Origin: Basidiobolus meristosporus CBS 931.73
Lineage: Eukaryota > Basidiobolomycota > Basidiobolomycetes > Basidiobolales > Basidiobolaceae
Assembly: GCA_002104905.1 (NCBI GenBank)
Contig: MCFE01000233.1
Location: forward strand, 57,076-121,075
Reading direction: 5' to 3'
DNA length: 64,000 bases
The notes beneath the pieces were generated by a model. It was not told the origin of the DNA, searched no databases, and saw only the letters and a program-made list of their open reading frames with translations. Shown here one piece after another: positions 40,601 through 51,267 of this stretch (within the stretch, counting starts at the first letter, position 1; every line of letters begins with the position of its first letter). Made by a program: the position numbers and the translations under genes.

Positions 40601-41889
40601 TTTGAACATGTCGGTCATCTCGTCGTAGACATATCGTGTGCACTGAAACTCAAAATAGCGTCTGCCCAGGGTAGTCTTGCCAATAGCCGAAGTGGACGTG
40701 TGGTAGTCAAAACCAAATCGCTGCTTGACTCTGGTTTCAATGCTGCGTATTTTGTTCAGGAGGCGGTTGTTGTCATCGAGTAGAACAGTAGTGACCAGTT
40801 GTTTTTCGGCTTGGATGTACTCAGCGTGCTTGGCGATGGTCTTAATACGGAAAAAGTTGTTGATGCGATCGCGCACCAAATTCATGGTCAACAGCCATGC
40901 AGTGGCAAAATACCATACACCAACATATATGTTCATCGATAGCACGGAGTCGTAATAAAACATTCCAAACGGAACTCCTGTGATAGCACCGTAGTAGTCG
41001 GCGGTAATGACTGCAAGCCAAATCATCCATCCTACAGCCATGACAATTGTAGAGTAGAAGACCACTCTTCCGAACCAATTTCCACTGTATCCAGTCAAGA
41101 TGAAATCATCCGGGTCTGTCTCGAGGTTGTTGTTTGTGTTGATATCGAGCTTGTCAACTTCAACACTCTTTTTCTCTCCTGACTTCTCTAGGACAGAGTC
41201 CTCTTTTCTAATGGGTTGATAATTTCTCTCCTTGTACCTCTTGTACAGAACCCAACCAGATAACAGCAACCCTTCAAAACCACATATTGCCCAAACCCCA
41301 ATCCACATTGGCTCTTTGTAGGTCATTGCTTTAGTAGATTTGGATATAGGGCAAATTAGCCAAGCCATATCTTCATTGTGGTAATTTTGAAGGATTCCTG
41401 CCCCAGAAATGCCCGCTGCGCTAGAACAAGCCATGGCGGTTTGAGTCTCCAATTGCTTGGGATTGAACTTTGGAATAGTTACAGTTTGCTCTATATTACA
41501 AGGATAGAGTTTTCGACTTGGAGAAGTTGTGCACGAGCACACGCTGACAACACCTGCGCATGATTCGTGGCACTTTCCGTCTTCACAGTATTGCTGACCA
41601 GCCGGGCATGCACGCGGAGCACTTTGTCCTGGGCATAGACTTAATTCGGCAACGCACAGCTTCGGACACTTGACGTCTGGCTTGTCGCGTAAAGGACAGG
41701 TCTCACCGTTTGCGTCCTTATCGTTGACTAGAGAAGTACAAAAAGTTAACCTGGGAAAACTCAAATAGAATCACCGAACTGTGGAGTCTTTTACGTACTT
41801 GCTGTGAAAGGAATAGCAAATACGGAGAGGGGAATTGTTATCAATAGTAGGAAACATAGTAAAGAATATCGCGTCGGTCGGAATTTCAT
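37631..41889 (-). CDS. P5-type (P5B-like) transport ATPase with signal peptide and Cys-rich ectodomain
   Basis: P-type ATPase of subfamily P5; P5B members (ATP13A2, Ypk9) transport polyamines at endo-lysosomal or vacuolar membranes. Exon 1 at 41889-41799 encodes a signal peptide (MKFRPTRYSLLCFLLLITIP start); a 71-nt intron follows; exon 2 is 41727-37631. Total 1395 aa. Residues about 30-140 are Cys-rich (CPAGQQYCEDGKCHESCAG). Core motifs: TGEPLPV (about 564), DKTGTLT with the P5-type EGL after it (about 734), and GDGGNDCGALRASHVGVALS followed by DAEASIVSPF, typical of P5B. The M4 motif reads NPLLPAAL where P5B usually has PPALP, so the substrate is uncertain. Around ten hydrophobic segments are visible. 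Confidence 0.9.
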
Positions 41890-44323
41890 CGTAGACCGGG
41901 ATTAAATATGTATGGGAATGATCTAATTGAATATTCAAACCGTTCGAAAGGGGCAAGGCTACTACAAAATTTCAGGGAAGAGTAGGTTGCTGATCGGCCA
42001 GGGAATTTAACTCGACTTGAATAGTTTTGAAACCTTGTCCCCTATTTATATTTCCAGGCGCAAGCCAGTCAGTTACCTCCATATGCTGTAGCCTAATTTA
42101 AACATGCTTTACTATCTGTTATGGTAATTTGATCTATACAAAGAATGAATTGGAGCTTTTAATTTAACTCAACTTGGTACGATTTCAATAGATGAACTAC
42201 AATTTATACATGGGGAATCGGCCAACATGTTGAAAGTCAGCACAGGTGTTACACAGTTAAATCCGATACGTTAGTCACAGATATTCATAGATTATTTTAT
42301 CTAAAGCCAGGAAAGGCCCAAGGAAGGTTCTAGCTGACAAAGATTTATGTTCCGTGTTACATTGTGGCACTCGTCCAAAACATGCTCCGACCATACCGAA
42401 GGCAAATATACGAGAGGTAAATTCGCCGGTATCAACACGTCTCCATCAACACCATGTTTTGCCACTATCATGTCAGCCATTAATCGGCATAAGGGGCCTG
42501 CAATGTTTTCCACGCACATCAGGCTATTCATCAGCACGAAGGCATCTGACCAATCACATGAGGATTCATTGTGATAATCTTGGCCCTTACTGATGCTATC
42601 AACAGTGGGGAAAGCAACAACTTAGAGGCAGTTGATAAGATTGGGGTAAATTGATGTAGATCAACATCGACAGAAGACTACTGCACAAGAAAGGAATCAA
42701 TCGATCAATCAATCAATGAGATCTATCGACTACCTATGTGGAATTGGAACACCGTCGATTGGCTCAGCTCTGTAGACACTTTAGGGGCTTTGGAAGGCTG
42801 AAGCCATTGACAACCGAAACTGAATGCAATTCGCCAGAGATGACTAAACTAAGACAAATTTCGACAGCCACCAACTCTTCCCTCAACAGCAGACAGGTAA
42901 CATTATTCCCAATCCTCGGGGGGTAGACAAACACTAAACCTTGAGATGATGCCGTAAAAAAGGTTATTTTCAAGTAAACTCTGAAGTATGACTAGAATAG
43001 TATTTGGAAAAAATGACAACGTGGTGACACTGAGATGGCAGAAGCCCACCAGATGAGATTCATCAGATTACTCCAATACTCGAAGGATACATTTCTCATG
43101 GGCACACATCCTCTACAATTGTTTTCTCGTGCCCAAACCGCGTAAAACGTCCCATCATTAGAGTTGGGCTGGGGGGATGGGGATTATTTGAGCAATCTGT
43201 GATAATCAATATTAATTGTATATAGAAGTCATGACATTTGGTTGACGTCAGTTAACTGAAGAGCGATAATTGTCCACTATATTGATTGAGTAACACCTGA
43301 CGTACTTATGGACGCTATACCTGCTTTCCAATACGAATCTATAAGCAACTTCAAGATGGGAAGGGTCACTATTAGCCAGCTACCAGTGCGCTTCCATACA
43401 TAGGTTGCGAAAATACGTTGCCGTATATATCTGTATTACTCTAGCTTCATTGCGTGCTGCTTGTGGTGCGGCTCAGGGTCCAGGGCGACCACATTGAGGT
43501 ATCTATTCATTTTCCTAGAATCATAGCTTATTGGTATGCATCGTGAATCCTAATTGGTAGCTGATAGCGTTGAGGTCATTCACCATCGCCCAACTGAAGT
43601 AAGCCTACCAGAGTCATGTGCTGTAGTGGTACTTACCCTACGCACGGTTATATGCGACAATTGGATGAAACTCCAATTGGTTTTTGTACATCAGATAAAC
43701 ACGTCAACAGGAGCATGTATATCCAGGTACAGGTGATTCTTGGAGTATGTCCTTTAGAGTTATTAGGACGAATTGGAATTCAAAAATATACATGATTCGT
43801 ATTCTTGCTGTTGTTCGAGACATCGACACTAACCTGGAGGTCGACTCGTCATTCTGAACCAACTGTTCCGCACAGTTTCATGCTATATACGCTAATTACT
43901 CAAAGAATACTAATGGGCTGTTATTTGGGCGCTAAAGTCGTCAGTATAGGTTGGGGCATGCCAAATAAGCCTACATTACCGTCTTGTGGGTGATGTGGAT
44001 GTGTCAAGGTGTGATCCGTACCATCATACCTGATGGCCCAGGTTATGAGAATGAAATCAAAACCCATCCAATAATACTAGCTTTGAGATAAGCTTTGGTT
44101 TTCACAACTATGAACCTTTTGAATAATTGACATCCCAATCCAGTTTCGTTCCTGTTTATACTTGCCTAAGATGCCAGAGTAGTTAGCAATGGTGCTGTGG
44201 AGATAGTGGATTTTTTCATGGCTCAAGTGCGTACCATTCCCAAGCAGGATTAGAATTAAGAGTGACGCGCGACCATTATGACGTTGGATTGATTTCATCT
44301 GTAGTTCAACGCGGCCTCAAGAT
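41890..44323. other. intergenic, 2.4 kb
   Basis: Promoter side of the P5 ATPase and upstream region of the small basic protein. Short ORFs only. A TCAA microsatellite lies near 42695-42718. Confidence 0.45.
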
Positions 44324-44330
44324 TATAAAA
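44324..44330 (+). promoter_or_regulatory. TATA box candidate for the small basic protein
   Basis: TATAAAA lies 85 bp upstream of the start codon at 44415. Confidence 0.5.
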
Positions 44331-44414
44331 GAAATGTAGTGCGGCGAAACTACCAATTAACAAGAACAGCACCTTCATAGCAACCAGAAAAGAAAACAAA
44401 AGTTCGCCTGCACC

Positions 44415-44642
44415 ATGGGAAACAAAATATCAACCGTAAAAACTACCCGTCGCCCACGCAGTAAGCCACGCAAATTGGCCCTTCCCAAAACTAAGAAACA
44501 ACATCGCCGAGGCGCTTTCGGAAGACCGAAGAAGTCAAAAACCACGAGAGCCCCAGCTTCAGTTAAAGTCAAAAGGATGCTCGGGATGAAACCCAAGAAA
44601 CAGGGACCATTGCAAACTGCAAGGCGCAAACTTCGTGTATAA
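44415..44642 (+). CDS. small Lys/Arg-rich protein with N-myristoylation-like start
   Basis: A 75-aa intronless ORF not recognised as any known family. It starts MGNKISTVK, fitting the N-myristoylation pattern (Gly2, Ser6), and is otherwise strongly basic, with repeated KK, RR and PKK patches and almost no acidic residues. The start context CACCATGG is good, a TATAAAA lies 85 bp upstream and an AATAAA lies at about 44687, so a real transcription unit is plausible. Membrane attachment by a lipid plus basic residues is one possibility; nucleic-acid binding is another. Confidence 0.6.
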   Translation: MGNKISTVKTTRRPRSKPRKLALPKTKKQHRRGAFGRPKKSKTTRAPASVKVKRMLGMKPKKQGPLQTARRKLRV

Positions 44643-45098
44643 ATATCCTCTGCATAAATATCACCAGTGTTTATAGTAAGATGTCAATAAATGATCCTAT
44701 ATTCTACGCCCGCACCATTTGGCTCAATCTAGGCCAATTATGCTTATCTCGAGTTCTATCAAGGCTCAGAAGTTAGTTGTTTCGGGACCATACAGTAGAT
44801 AAACTCTGATATGATTGGCCTTTTATGGGAAACACTCTTACTGATATAGACTAAAGTGGAAGGAATAGTCGCATATGCATTCATAGATCAAGTATGCTAC
44901 TGTCCCCTCACCTGCATGGGAATCCAAAACAGGTTTTACTTAATAATTCTCAAACAATTGATATCAACATCTCCTCAATATATTCATTACACATTCTAGA
45001 AATATGGTAAAGTTTGAGGGGAAGTATAAGTTGCAAAGGGTGAGTCTGGATAATTGAGGGGCGTTTTAAAAAGTAGACCATCCCAGCTGTTAGTCCTT
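44643..45098. other. intergenic
   Basis: 3' flank of the small basic gene and promoter region of the chitosanase gene; nothing else recognised. Confidence 0.45.
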
Positions 45099-46094
45099 AT
45101 GTATTGCTACTACTTGATAATATGTCTTTTCATCATCACGGAGGCTCAAACAAGTAACTCATTGAATTTTCCGTTTTGCAAAAAGGAATACTCTCCCAGT
45201 AGAAAGAATTGCCTCCCTTTCAAAAAATATCATAGGAACCCGAAGAACGACCTGTCAAGCAAAAAGCTTGCGAACTGGAAATACGTTGGCTTCCGAAGCC
45301 AAAGAGTTCGGATTCTGGCTGAACAGATAGTCAATGTGTTTGAGCATGGTGAGACTGACTCGAACTATGACGCTTGTGAAGAGTTGATGGACCAAAGGGG
45401 GTATACTTGTGGCAAGGTCGGCTTTACAACCGGTACCAATGATGCCCTATTGGTAATTGAAAGGTATTCGAAGGCTCGAAAGAATAATTTACTTAATAAA
45501 TATCTACCAGAGTTGAGGAGAATATCCAAACTCCCATGGGATGGAAGCGGGGACCGTGGCGATACCTCCAGGTTGAGAGGTTATCCAGAAGCATGGAAGG
45601 CTGCATGCTGCACTGACAATAGATTTCTTAAGGCCCAGGATGAAGTTGAAGAAGAACTCTATTTAACCCCCGCACTGAAACTAGCTCACTGGCATAAAAT
45701 TACTTCGGAACTCGGTAAAGCGATATTCTTTGACACGGCGATACAACATGGCTGGGAAGCGGACGATGGAATTAGTCTCAACTCCATCATACGGCTAACA
45801 GGCCCAAGAAAGAACTTATCTGAGCATGTCTATCTTCAGAAGTTCTTGGACACCCGATGGAAGATGCTTTGCTGTACGCCAGATGACGTATGGCCAGAAT
45901 CTGCAGATAGAACGGCTGATTTAATGAGACTGGTGAAGAGTAAGAGCAATCTTAACCTCGAGAAGGAGGTGAAGTTGAAAATATATGGCCGGGTAGCAAC
46001 TGGAATTCTCCCCAAGAATCCGAAAAATTGCTCGATTCCACTACAATCATTAGTAGACCAAGGCAGCCAGTTGGACAAGTTGGTCTTATCTTGA
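45099..46094 (+). CDS. GH46 chitosanase, secreted
   Basis: Endo-acting enzyme that cleaves beta-1,4 bonds in chitosan, the deacetylated chitin of fungal walls. 331 aa, no introns. The ATG at 45099 opens a hydrophobic signal peptide (MYCYYLIICLFIITEA). The GH46 core follows: ILAEQIVNVFEHGETD, in which the Glu of FEHG aligns with the catalytic acid, then DQRGYTCGKVGFTTGTNDAL, in which the Asp aligns with the second catalytic residue. Further matches are NKYLPELRRI, FFDTAIQHG and LQKFLDTRWKML. Family members are mostly bacterial, with some in early fungi and chlorella viruses. The missing introns in an otherwise intron-rich window would fit past transfer from bacteria, but this cannot be proven here. 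Confidence 0.9.
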   Translation: MYCYYLIICLFIITEAQTSNSLNFPFCKKEYSPSRKNCLPFKKYHRNPKNDLSSKKLANWKYVGFRSQRVRILAEQIVNVFEHGETDSNYDACEELMDQRGYTCGKVGFTTGTNDALLVIERYSKARKNNLLNKYLPELRRISKLPWDGSGDRGDTSRLRGYPEAWKAACCTDNRFLKAQDEVEEELYLTPALKLAHWHKITSELGKAIFFDTAIQHGWEADDGISLNSIIRLTGPRKNLSEHVYLQKFLDTRWKMLCCTPDDVWPESADRTADLMRLVKSKSNLNLEKEVKLKIYGRVATGILPKNPKNCSIPLQSLVDQGSQLDKLVLS

Positions 46095-46686
46095 GTTGTA
46101 CTGCGTATTCAGAATAAACATTGAAATTCGATACAGAGGTGTATTTGCAAATACATAGCGCGGACAAGTGTTGTTCAACTAGGCATTCATCGTGCTCATC
46201 TCTTTGAATGGGTTTAACCTGGTGTATTACCTGAGGAATGGTTCATAGCACTTGATGCATAAATGTGGTTGCAAGAAGCAACGCCATAGATTCAGTCTTT
46301 TGCATCAATGAAAGGCATGGGCTAGAGTACTGCAAACATCTAAAACATACAGGATTCTGCAAGAGCTAGCAAGTTCCCATCTAGTATTGCAAGAACAGTG
46401 CGAATAAGCATGATGACACATGCTGAAATCAACTATGTATCCCATTACAAATTTTCTCAGCCCATGTTATAGTCACATTAAATCGCTAGACTCTACTTTC
46501 AGCAACACCTCCCACCAATACCGAAGCCTCTAGCCATTCTAAAGCTTAGAAGCATTGATAGTTGAGTAATAACACCAATTAGGAATTAGGCGTCTATTCA
46601 TGCCTAGGCTGAGGTGACAAAACAACCAAGCGCCATTGCTTTAGAGGAATGGCTTACATTTATTATTGATTATAGAAGTCCAAGGC
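46095..46686. other. intergenic between convergent chitosanase and FKBP12
   Basis: Two 3' flanks; no gene recognised. An AATAAA signal lies shortly after the chitosanase stop. Confidence 0.5.
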
Positions 46687-47203
46687 TTAGTTAACTCCAA
46701 GTAACTCAACTTCGAATAATAAAGTAGCATTGGGTGGGATCAAACCAGGGAAACCACGGTCACCATATGCATAATCTCCGGTGATAGTTAATTTGGCGAC
46801 TTCGCCAACAGACATCTCAGGTACGCCTACAATCATGGGGATTAGGGGAATGCGCGGTATTCTAAGCACCATGAAATTTACCTTCTTCCCAACCACGAAT
46901 AACTTGGCCGACTCCAATCCTGCAGCTGAAAGGCTTGCCACGATCACGAGAGGAGTCGAATTTATCGCCGTTTTCAAGCTGGTAATTGAGGAGTACACAT
47001 TGCAATGTTAGAGCATGTCAAATATGGCATGAACATGTTGAAGTACGTACAGTGCCGACATAATGAATGGTAACTTGATCGCCCTAGATAGCCCGAAGGA
47101 ATTAGCAATATCTCTCAACCATACCAGCAAGATAGTGCACACCTACCTTCTTGGGGAATGTTTTGCCATCTCCAGGCTTAATAACTTCACGTGTGACACC
47201 CAT
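46687..47203 (-). CDS. FKBP12-type peptidyl-prolyl isomerase
   Basis: Single-domain FK506-binding protein; catalyses cis-trans isomerisation of X-Pro bonds and, bound to FK506 or rapamycin, inhibits calcineurin or TOR. Four exons: 47203-47147, 47083-47051, 46978-46882 and 46826-46687, giving 108 aa, the exact family length. Visible: [68 protein letters not shown] and the C-terminal [17 protein letters not shown]. Drug-pocket residues (Y, F, D, V-I, W, Y, F) are present. Confidence 0.96.
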
Positions 47204-48042
47204 AATGATATTCAAAGAAGACAAGGAAACGTCAGATATACATTGTAAGAGCCTCAGAGGAATTGCTTTTATAATGAATGTGCGGGTCTGAGGCTCCAGC
47301 CAATCAGTACACCATCCTAGACATGACGTTTCGTGCAAAGATTCCAATTCACAACGTCTGGCAGAGAAGAAATGAGCCAGAGATTACAGCCTATATACTA
47401 CATCAGTCTCGCCGCCACCCCGTTATCAGCGTTCCAATTGGTGAGAACTATTATGCTGATTGCCCTGGCTGATTAACAGCGATTACATAACGTGTCAATC
47501 AATCATTGTTGAAGATAAATTCAAACCATGACTGCCAGATGTTATCCTGGCTAAGATTGCATTATTCTGTCTTGGTTTAACTGCATTGTCAAGCATTGGG
47601 TTTTCACCATGGTTCTCGCGGAAGTTCATGGATTGGCAGAAATTGGGGCCAGAGTTCGAATTTCCCAATGTTTCTGAATCCTTTTCTGCTCAATTTGCCT
47701 GGTCATGGGACCGCCAGGTGGATTAATATGGATTTTGGATCCGCCAATTTCCTTGCATGGTAATTGTTATCAAGGTTTGGTTTAAGAATTTAGCACAAAT
47801 ATACACTGCCCTTCCTCACTATGATCAGGTATCGTGTGACGTAATACCATAAGTATTCCAACCCTCAAAAAAGTAAACACTCAATCAAATTGTGACGAAT
47901 TCGCAATTCTGAGCAGACGTCATTTTAGTGTTTCATGCTAGTGGACCAAAATAGACCACGCTTAATCTCGATCAAGCCAAGCCCAAGGAATGATTATAAA
48001 GAGGTACGGCATCATTGTTTACACCTTTCAAAGCTTTCTACC
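47204..48042. other. intergenic between divergent FKBP12 and DM9 protein
   Basis: Promoter region for both genes; no other gene recognised. Confidence 0.5.
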
Positions 48043-48970
48043 ATGTCTGGTTACCCTCCTAATCAAGGTTATCCCTCTCAAGGCTATCCACCGCCTCCTC
48101 AAGGTGGTCCTCAGCAAAATCAAGGTGGCCAATCCGGCTTTCCAGGTGGCTTCAACTTTCAAGGTCAACCACCCCAAGGCCAACAAAATCCGGGAGCTCC
48201 TTACGGAGGTTCACAGCAAGGTCAAGGCGGCCCTTATGGTGGAGCTCCTCAGGGACAAGGTTCTTATGGTCCTCCTGGTCAAGGTGGCTCTTATGGCCCT
48301 CCACCTGGCGTCGCTGTATGTCCACCGAAGCCAGGTAGCGGTCCCCCACCAGGTGCTGCTGTTTGCCCACCCAAACCAGGTGGTAACCCTCACCAGCCAG
48401 CATTCGATTGGATATATGCTTCCGGCGGGTAATTTGCAATGTTTGGCCTGTTTTAAGTGCAAGTCAGAATTTACTGATAATTTTCCCCATCAGGTCTATC
48501 CCTCCTAATGCTGTCCAAGGTGGCGTCGAAGCGGACGGAAAACCTCTATTCATAGCCAGGTAACTACCAAGAAAGTATATAGCAGTAGGCCTTGTGGTAC
48601 TAATGCATATTTGAAAAGGCAATTCTACCAAGGAGGATTACACATCGGCAAAGCAGCTCCTCACCTCAAGGGAATTGCCATTGGATACGGCGGTAAGGAG
48701 ATTAGCTTGAAGGATTACTATGTGCTCTGCGGGGACGCGCGCCAATTACGCTGGGTTGAATGTCATGGTACATGTAATCCTGATAACTGGAGGCCCATAG
48801 AAGCCGGTCACGAAAATGATGGCAAGCCGCTCTTTATTGCCAAAACTAGGTACGACGGTGGTGAACACATCGGTAAAGTAGGAACACACCTTAAAGGTGG
48901 AATGTGCTTTGGTTATGGTGGTAAGGAAAAAACTACCAAGGACGCCTATTATGTGCTCGCCTATTTGTAG
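48043..48970 (+). CDS. DM9-repeat (DUF3421) protein with Pro/Gly/Gln-rich N-terminus
   Basis: 267 aa from three exons: 48043-48428, 48494-48559 and 48619-48970. Residues 1-120 are low-complexity repeats of PPQG, GQGG, SYGPPG and two VCPPKPG units. The C-terminal half holds two DM9 repeats: FDWIYASGGSIPPNAVQGG with GGLHIGKAAPHLKG and IGYGGKEIS, then EAGHENDGKPLFIAKTRYDG with GGEHIGKVGTHLKGG and FGYGGKEKT. In animals DM9 proteins act as mannose-binding lectins or in immunity; the role in fungi is unknown. Gly/Pro/Gln-rich N-termini are common in membrane- or wall-associating fungal proteins. There is no signal peptide at the chosen ATG. Confidence 0.88.
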
Positions 48971-49614
48971 AGATAGTACACTTGTGTAAGAAGTGCCCTT
49001 CAACGTGACCATTTATTGTTTGTTTGAATTGTTGATTTTTGCGGAAGATATTAGGGATGCATTTACTAGCACTCGGTTCCAATAAAGCCATTGTATTTTA
49101 AGCATATTGTCCAAAAGATGATATAGTGGAGTATATTGACAAAGTCCAATGTTACTCGAAATTTGTCTCAGGCAGTACAGAATAGAGAATTAATGAGCTT
49201 AAGCACCATTAAATGGCCAATAAATACCAAGTCTGCGATTAAAATCTATTGAGTTTATTGTACAGCGTTGGTAGAAAATAGCTATTTAGCAGAATCAGCA
49301 TGAGGGAGGGGTCTGTGTAAATGACAATTGGGAAGTGTGGCGCTATCTCTGGGGAACTTTAAAATAGAGCAGCGTTCTTCATGGAGTACCGGTAATCAAT
49401 GGATTTTGTTCCCATAGGCGAATGAGATTACTGGTAGTAGGGGCTCATGGCTTGTCAATTCATCTAGGAAAGATGTATATGTGCAGTGTCAGAACCAGAG
49501 GAAGATAAGAGCGATAACAATAGTCATCTCCCATTAGCCTTGATGACAAAACGTTGTTTCAAAGGGAAGAAATGGTGTTTTATAAGCAAATATGAGGCCT
49601 TGTACACTATGTGT
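48971..49614. other. intergenic between convergent genes
   Basis: Two 3' flanks; an AATAAA signal near 49080. No gene recognised. Confidence 0.5.
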
Positions 49615-51267
49615 TCAAGGTGATGCAGGTTCCAGCGGTTCAAACCGAGGAATCGGTGGGAGCTCCACGTCGTGACTAGAGTCGACGGCATTGTTGCCAT
49701 TATTCAGTCGACACCTATCGGTGGTTTCAGCTGACTGGTTGGTATTTTCAGTTGTACGGAAGTTATGACCATTTCCAATACTAAAGTTTTGAAAGATTAG
49801 TTCAATACACCAAGTTTCTATCAGAAATCAACACCTGGTAAATACCTATTAACAATCGGAACTGTGTAGGGACGCAATGGAGCAAGTATAGGGTTAGGGC
49901 ATGACTAGTTTTCCGTAAATAGGAAGCAAGCTTACCGAACCAGAGCCACCAATCTTCACCCATGACAACCTTCCAATTATTCGTCCAGCCAAGATCATAT
50001 ATATTTTGCCTTCTCTCGGTGGATTTGTTGCTCTGTAAGTTCTCAATAGTGGTTTCGTTCCTGAATATCAGCTTCGTATGATATCCAGTCAACACCAGTA
50101 AACATGGGCCAAAGATCACAGCAATTGCAATAAGAATTGCCCATTGAATGTCAATAGAATTGCCGCTCTGTAGGGAGTCCATGGTAAGCAAAAGTAGGAA
50201 GAGAAATCAAGGTGGAGTAATTACTTTGGCTCTGGAGACTAGTGGCGGAATAACTGATGCGATAATGAAAAAACAGAACAACGTGGCATAAAGAATAAAC
50301 AAATAGAAAAGTTTGTAATTTCTCCAGCCTACGCAACGATTGATCCTGCGTGAAAAGTCAGTAAAAGTCACCATGTCACCATATCTAAACGATTCTATTA
50401 CCATGGGCAATGGCTATGTTGTATATAAAAGAAAATCGTAAGCTAAGCTGCTGTAGACGAGTGAATAGAAATGATACTGACTGGTCCATCTTTAGTATAC
50501 ATCTATCACAGGCAGAGCAATGGTGGCATCTTTCTGGCTTCATGACGTTGCAGCTATTGCAATATTTGGCTTTGAAGGATCCTAGTGGTACCATATTCGC
50601 CGGGGCGCTGGGTGGAGGCGAAAGTAGCGGAGGTGTAGGCCGCAGCTCACCTCCAGTTAAAGTTGACTTTACAGCTTCAGGATCATTGCTTTTTTCTGTT
50701 CGTTCGCTAGAAGCCGCTGCATTTGATCGAGTCACAGTTAGGGTGCTCAACCCCTGAGGTTCATCTTTTTCAGATGGTTCTGGCGAATCTGGTTCATTGA
50801 GCCAAGGATTTTGGCTCCGTTCAAAGAGGTTTCTTGAGGCTTGACTTGGATCTTCAAGGGACTAAATGCAAGATGAATTTGTGTTCTCGGTCTCGATATA
50901 TAAAGACTAACTGATTACCATTTTTGGCGAACCGGCATCTTTAAGAAGTACTCTTGCGTATGAGAGTACAAAGAGAAATAGGAATACATGGTAAAGAACG
51001 ATGTAGATCACTATATTCCTTAGTCATGGCGGTGAAGGCAAGATAAAAGCTGTAAAAACAAACCTCCTTGAGCTATCGATCCTTGTTTGATTAGGAAAAC
51101 TATCAAATGAAGAGTCAATTATGCTGTATTGAGCTATATATTTTCATCAAATTTCGCATACTTGACACACGAACTAGATGTACATAATATGTCCAGCCCA
51201 ACAATGCGCACACAAAGGCTATAGGGAAGTAGCCGTACAATGTTGTGAAGAATTCCTTGCCGTTCAT
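49615..51267 (-). CDS. DHHC-type protein S-palmitoyltransferase, with microexons
   Basis: Integral membrane enzyme that transfers palmitate to protein cysteines. Nine exons: 51267-51171, 51099-51064, 51010-50919, 50861-50482, 50413-50402, 50345-50225, 50167-49936, 49861-49846 and 49780-49615; phases all match and give 383 aa. Visible: two N-terminal membrane segments, DAGSP, the Cys-rich domain YCNSCNVMKPERCHHCSACDRC, the catalytic DHHCPW spread over exons 4-6, INRCVGWRNYKLFYLF, two further membrane segments, the TTIE (TTxE) motif and YDLGWTNNWKVV. The 12-nt fifth exon supplies most of HHCPW, so it cannot be skipped without losing activity. The 16-nt eighth exon is inferred from frame and from the resulting PIVNSIGNGH sequence. 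Exon 2 is also very short (36 nt). Confidence 0.88.

Noticed and set aside
42301-42537. 78-codon minus-strand ORF near the P5 ATPase promoter
   Set aside because: No recognisable family, TATA box or polyadenylation context as seen for the 44415 gene.
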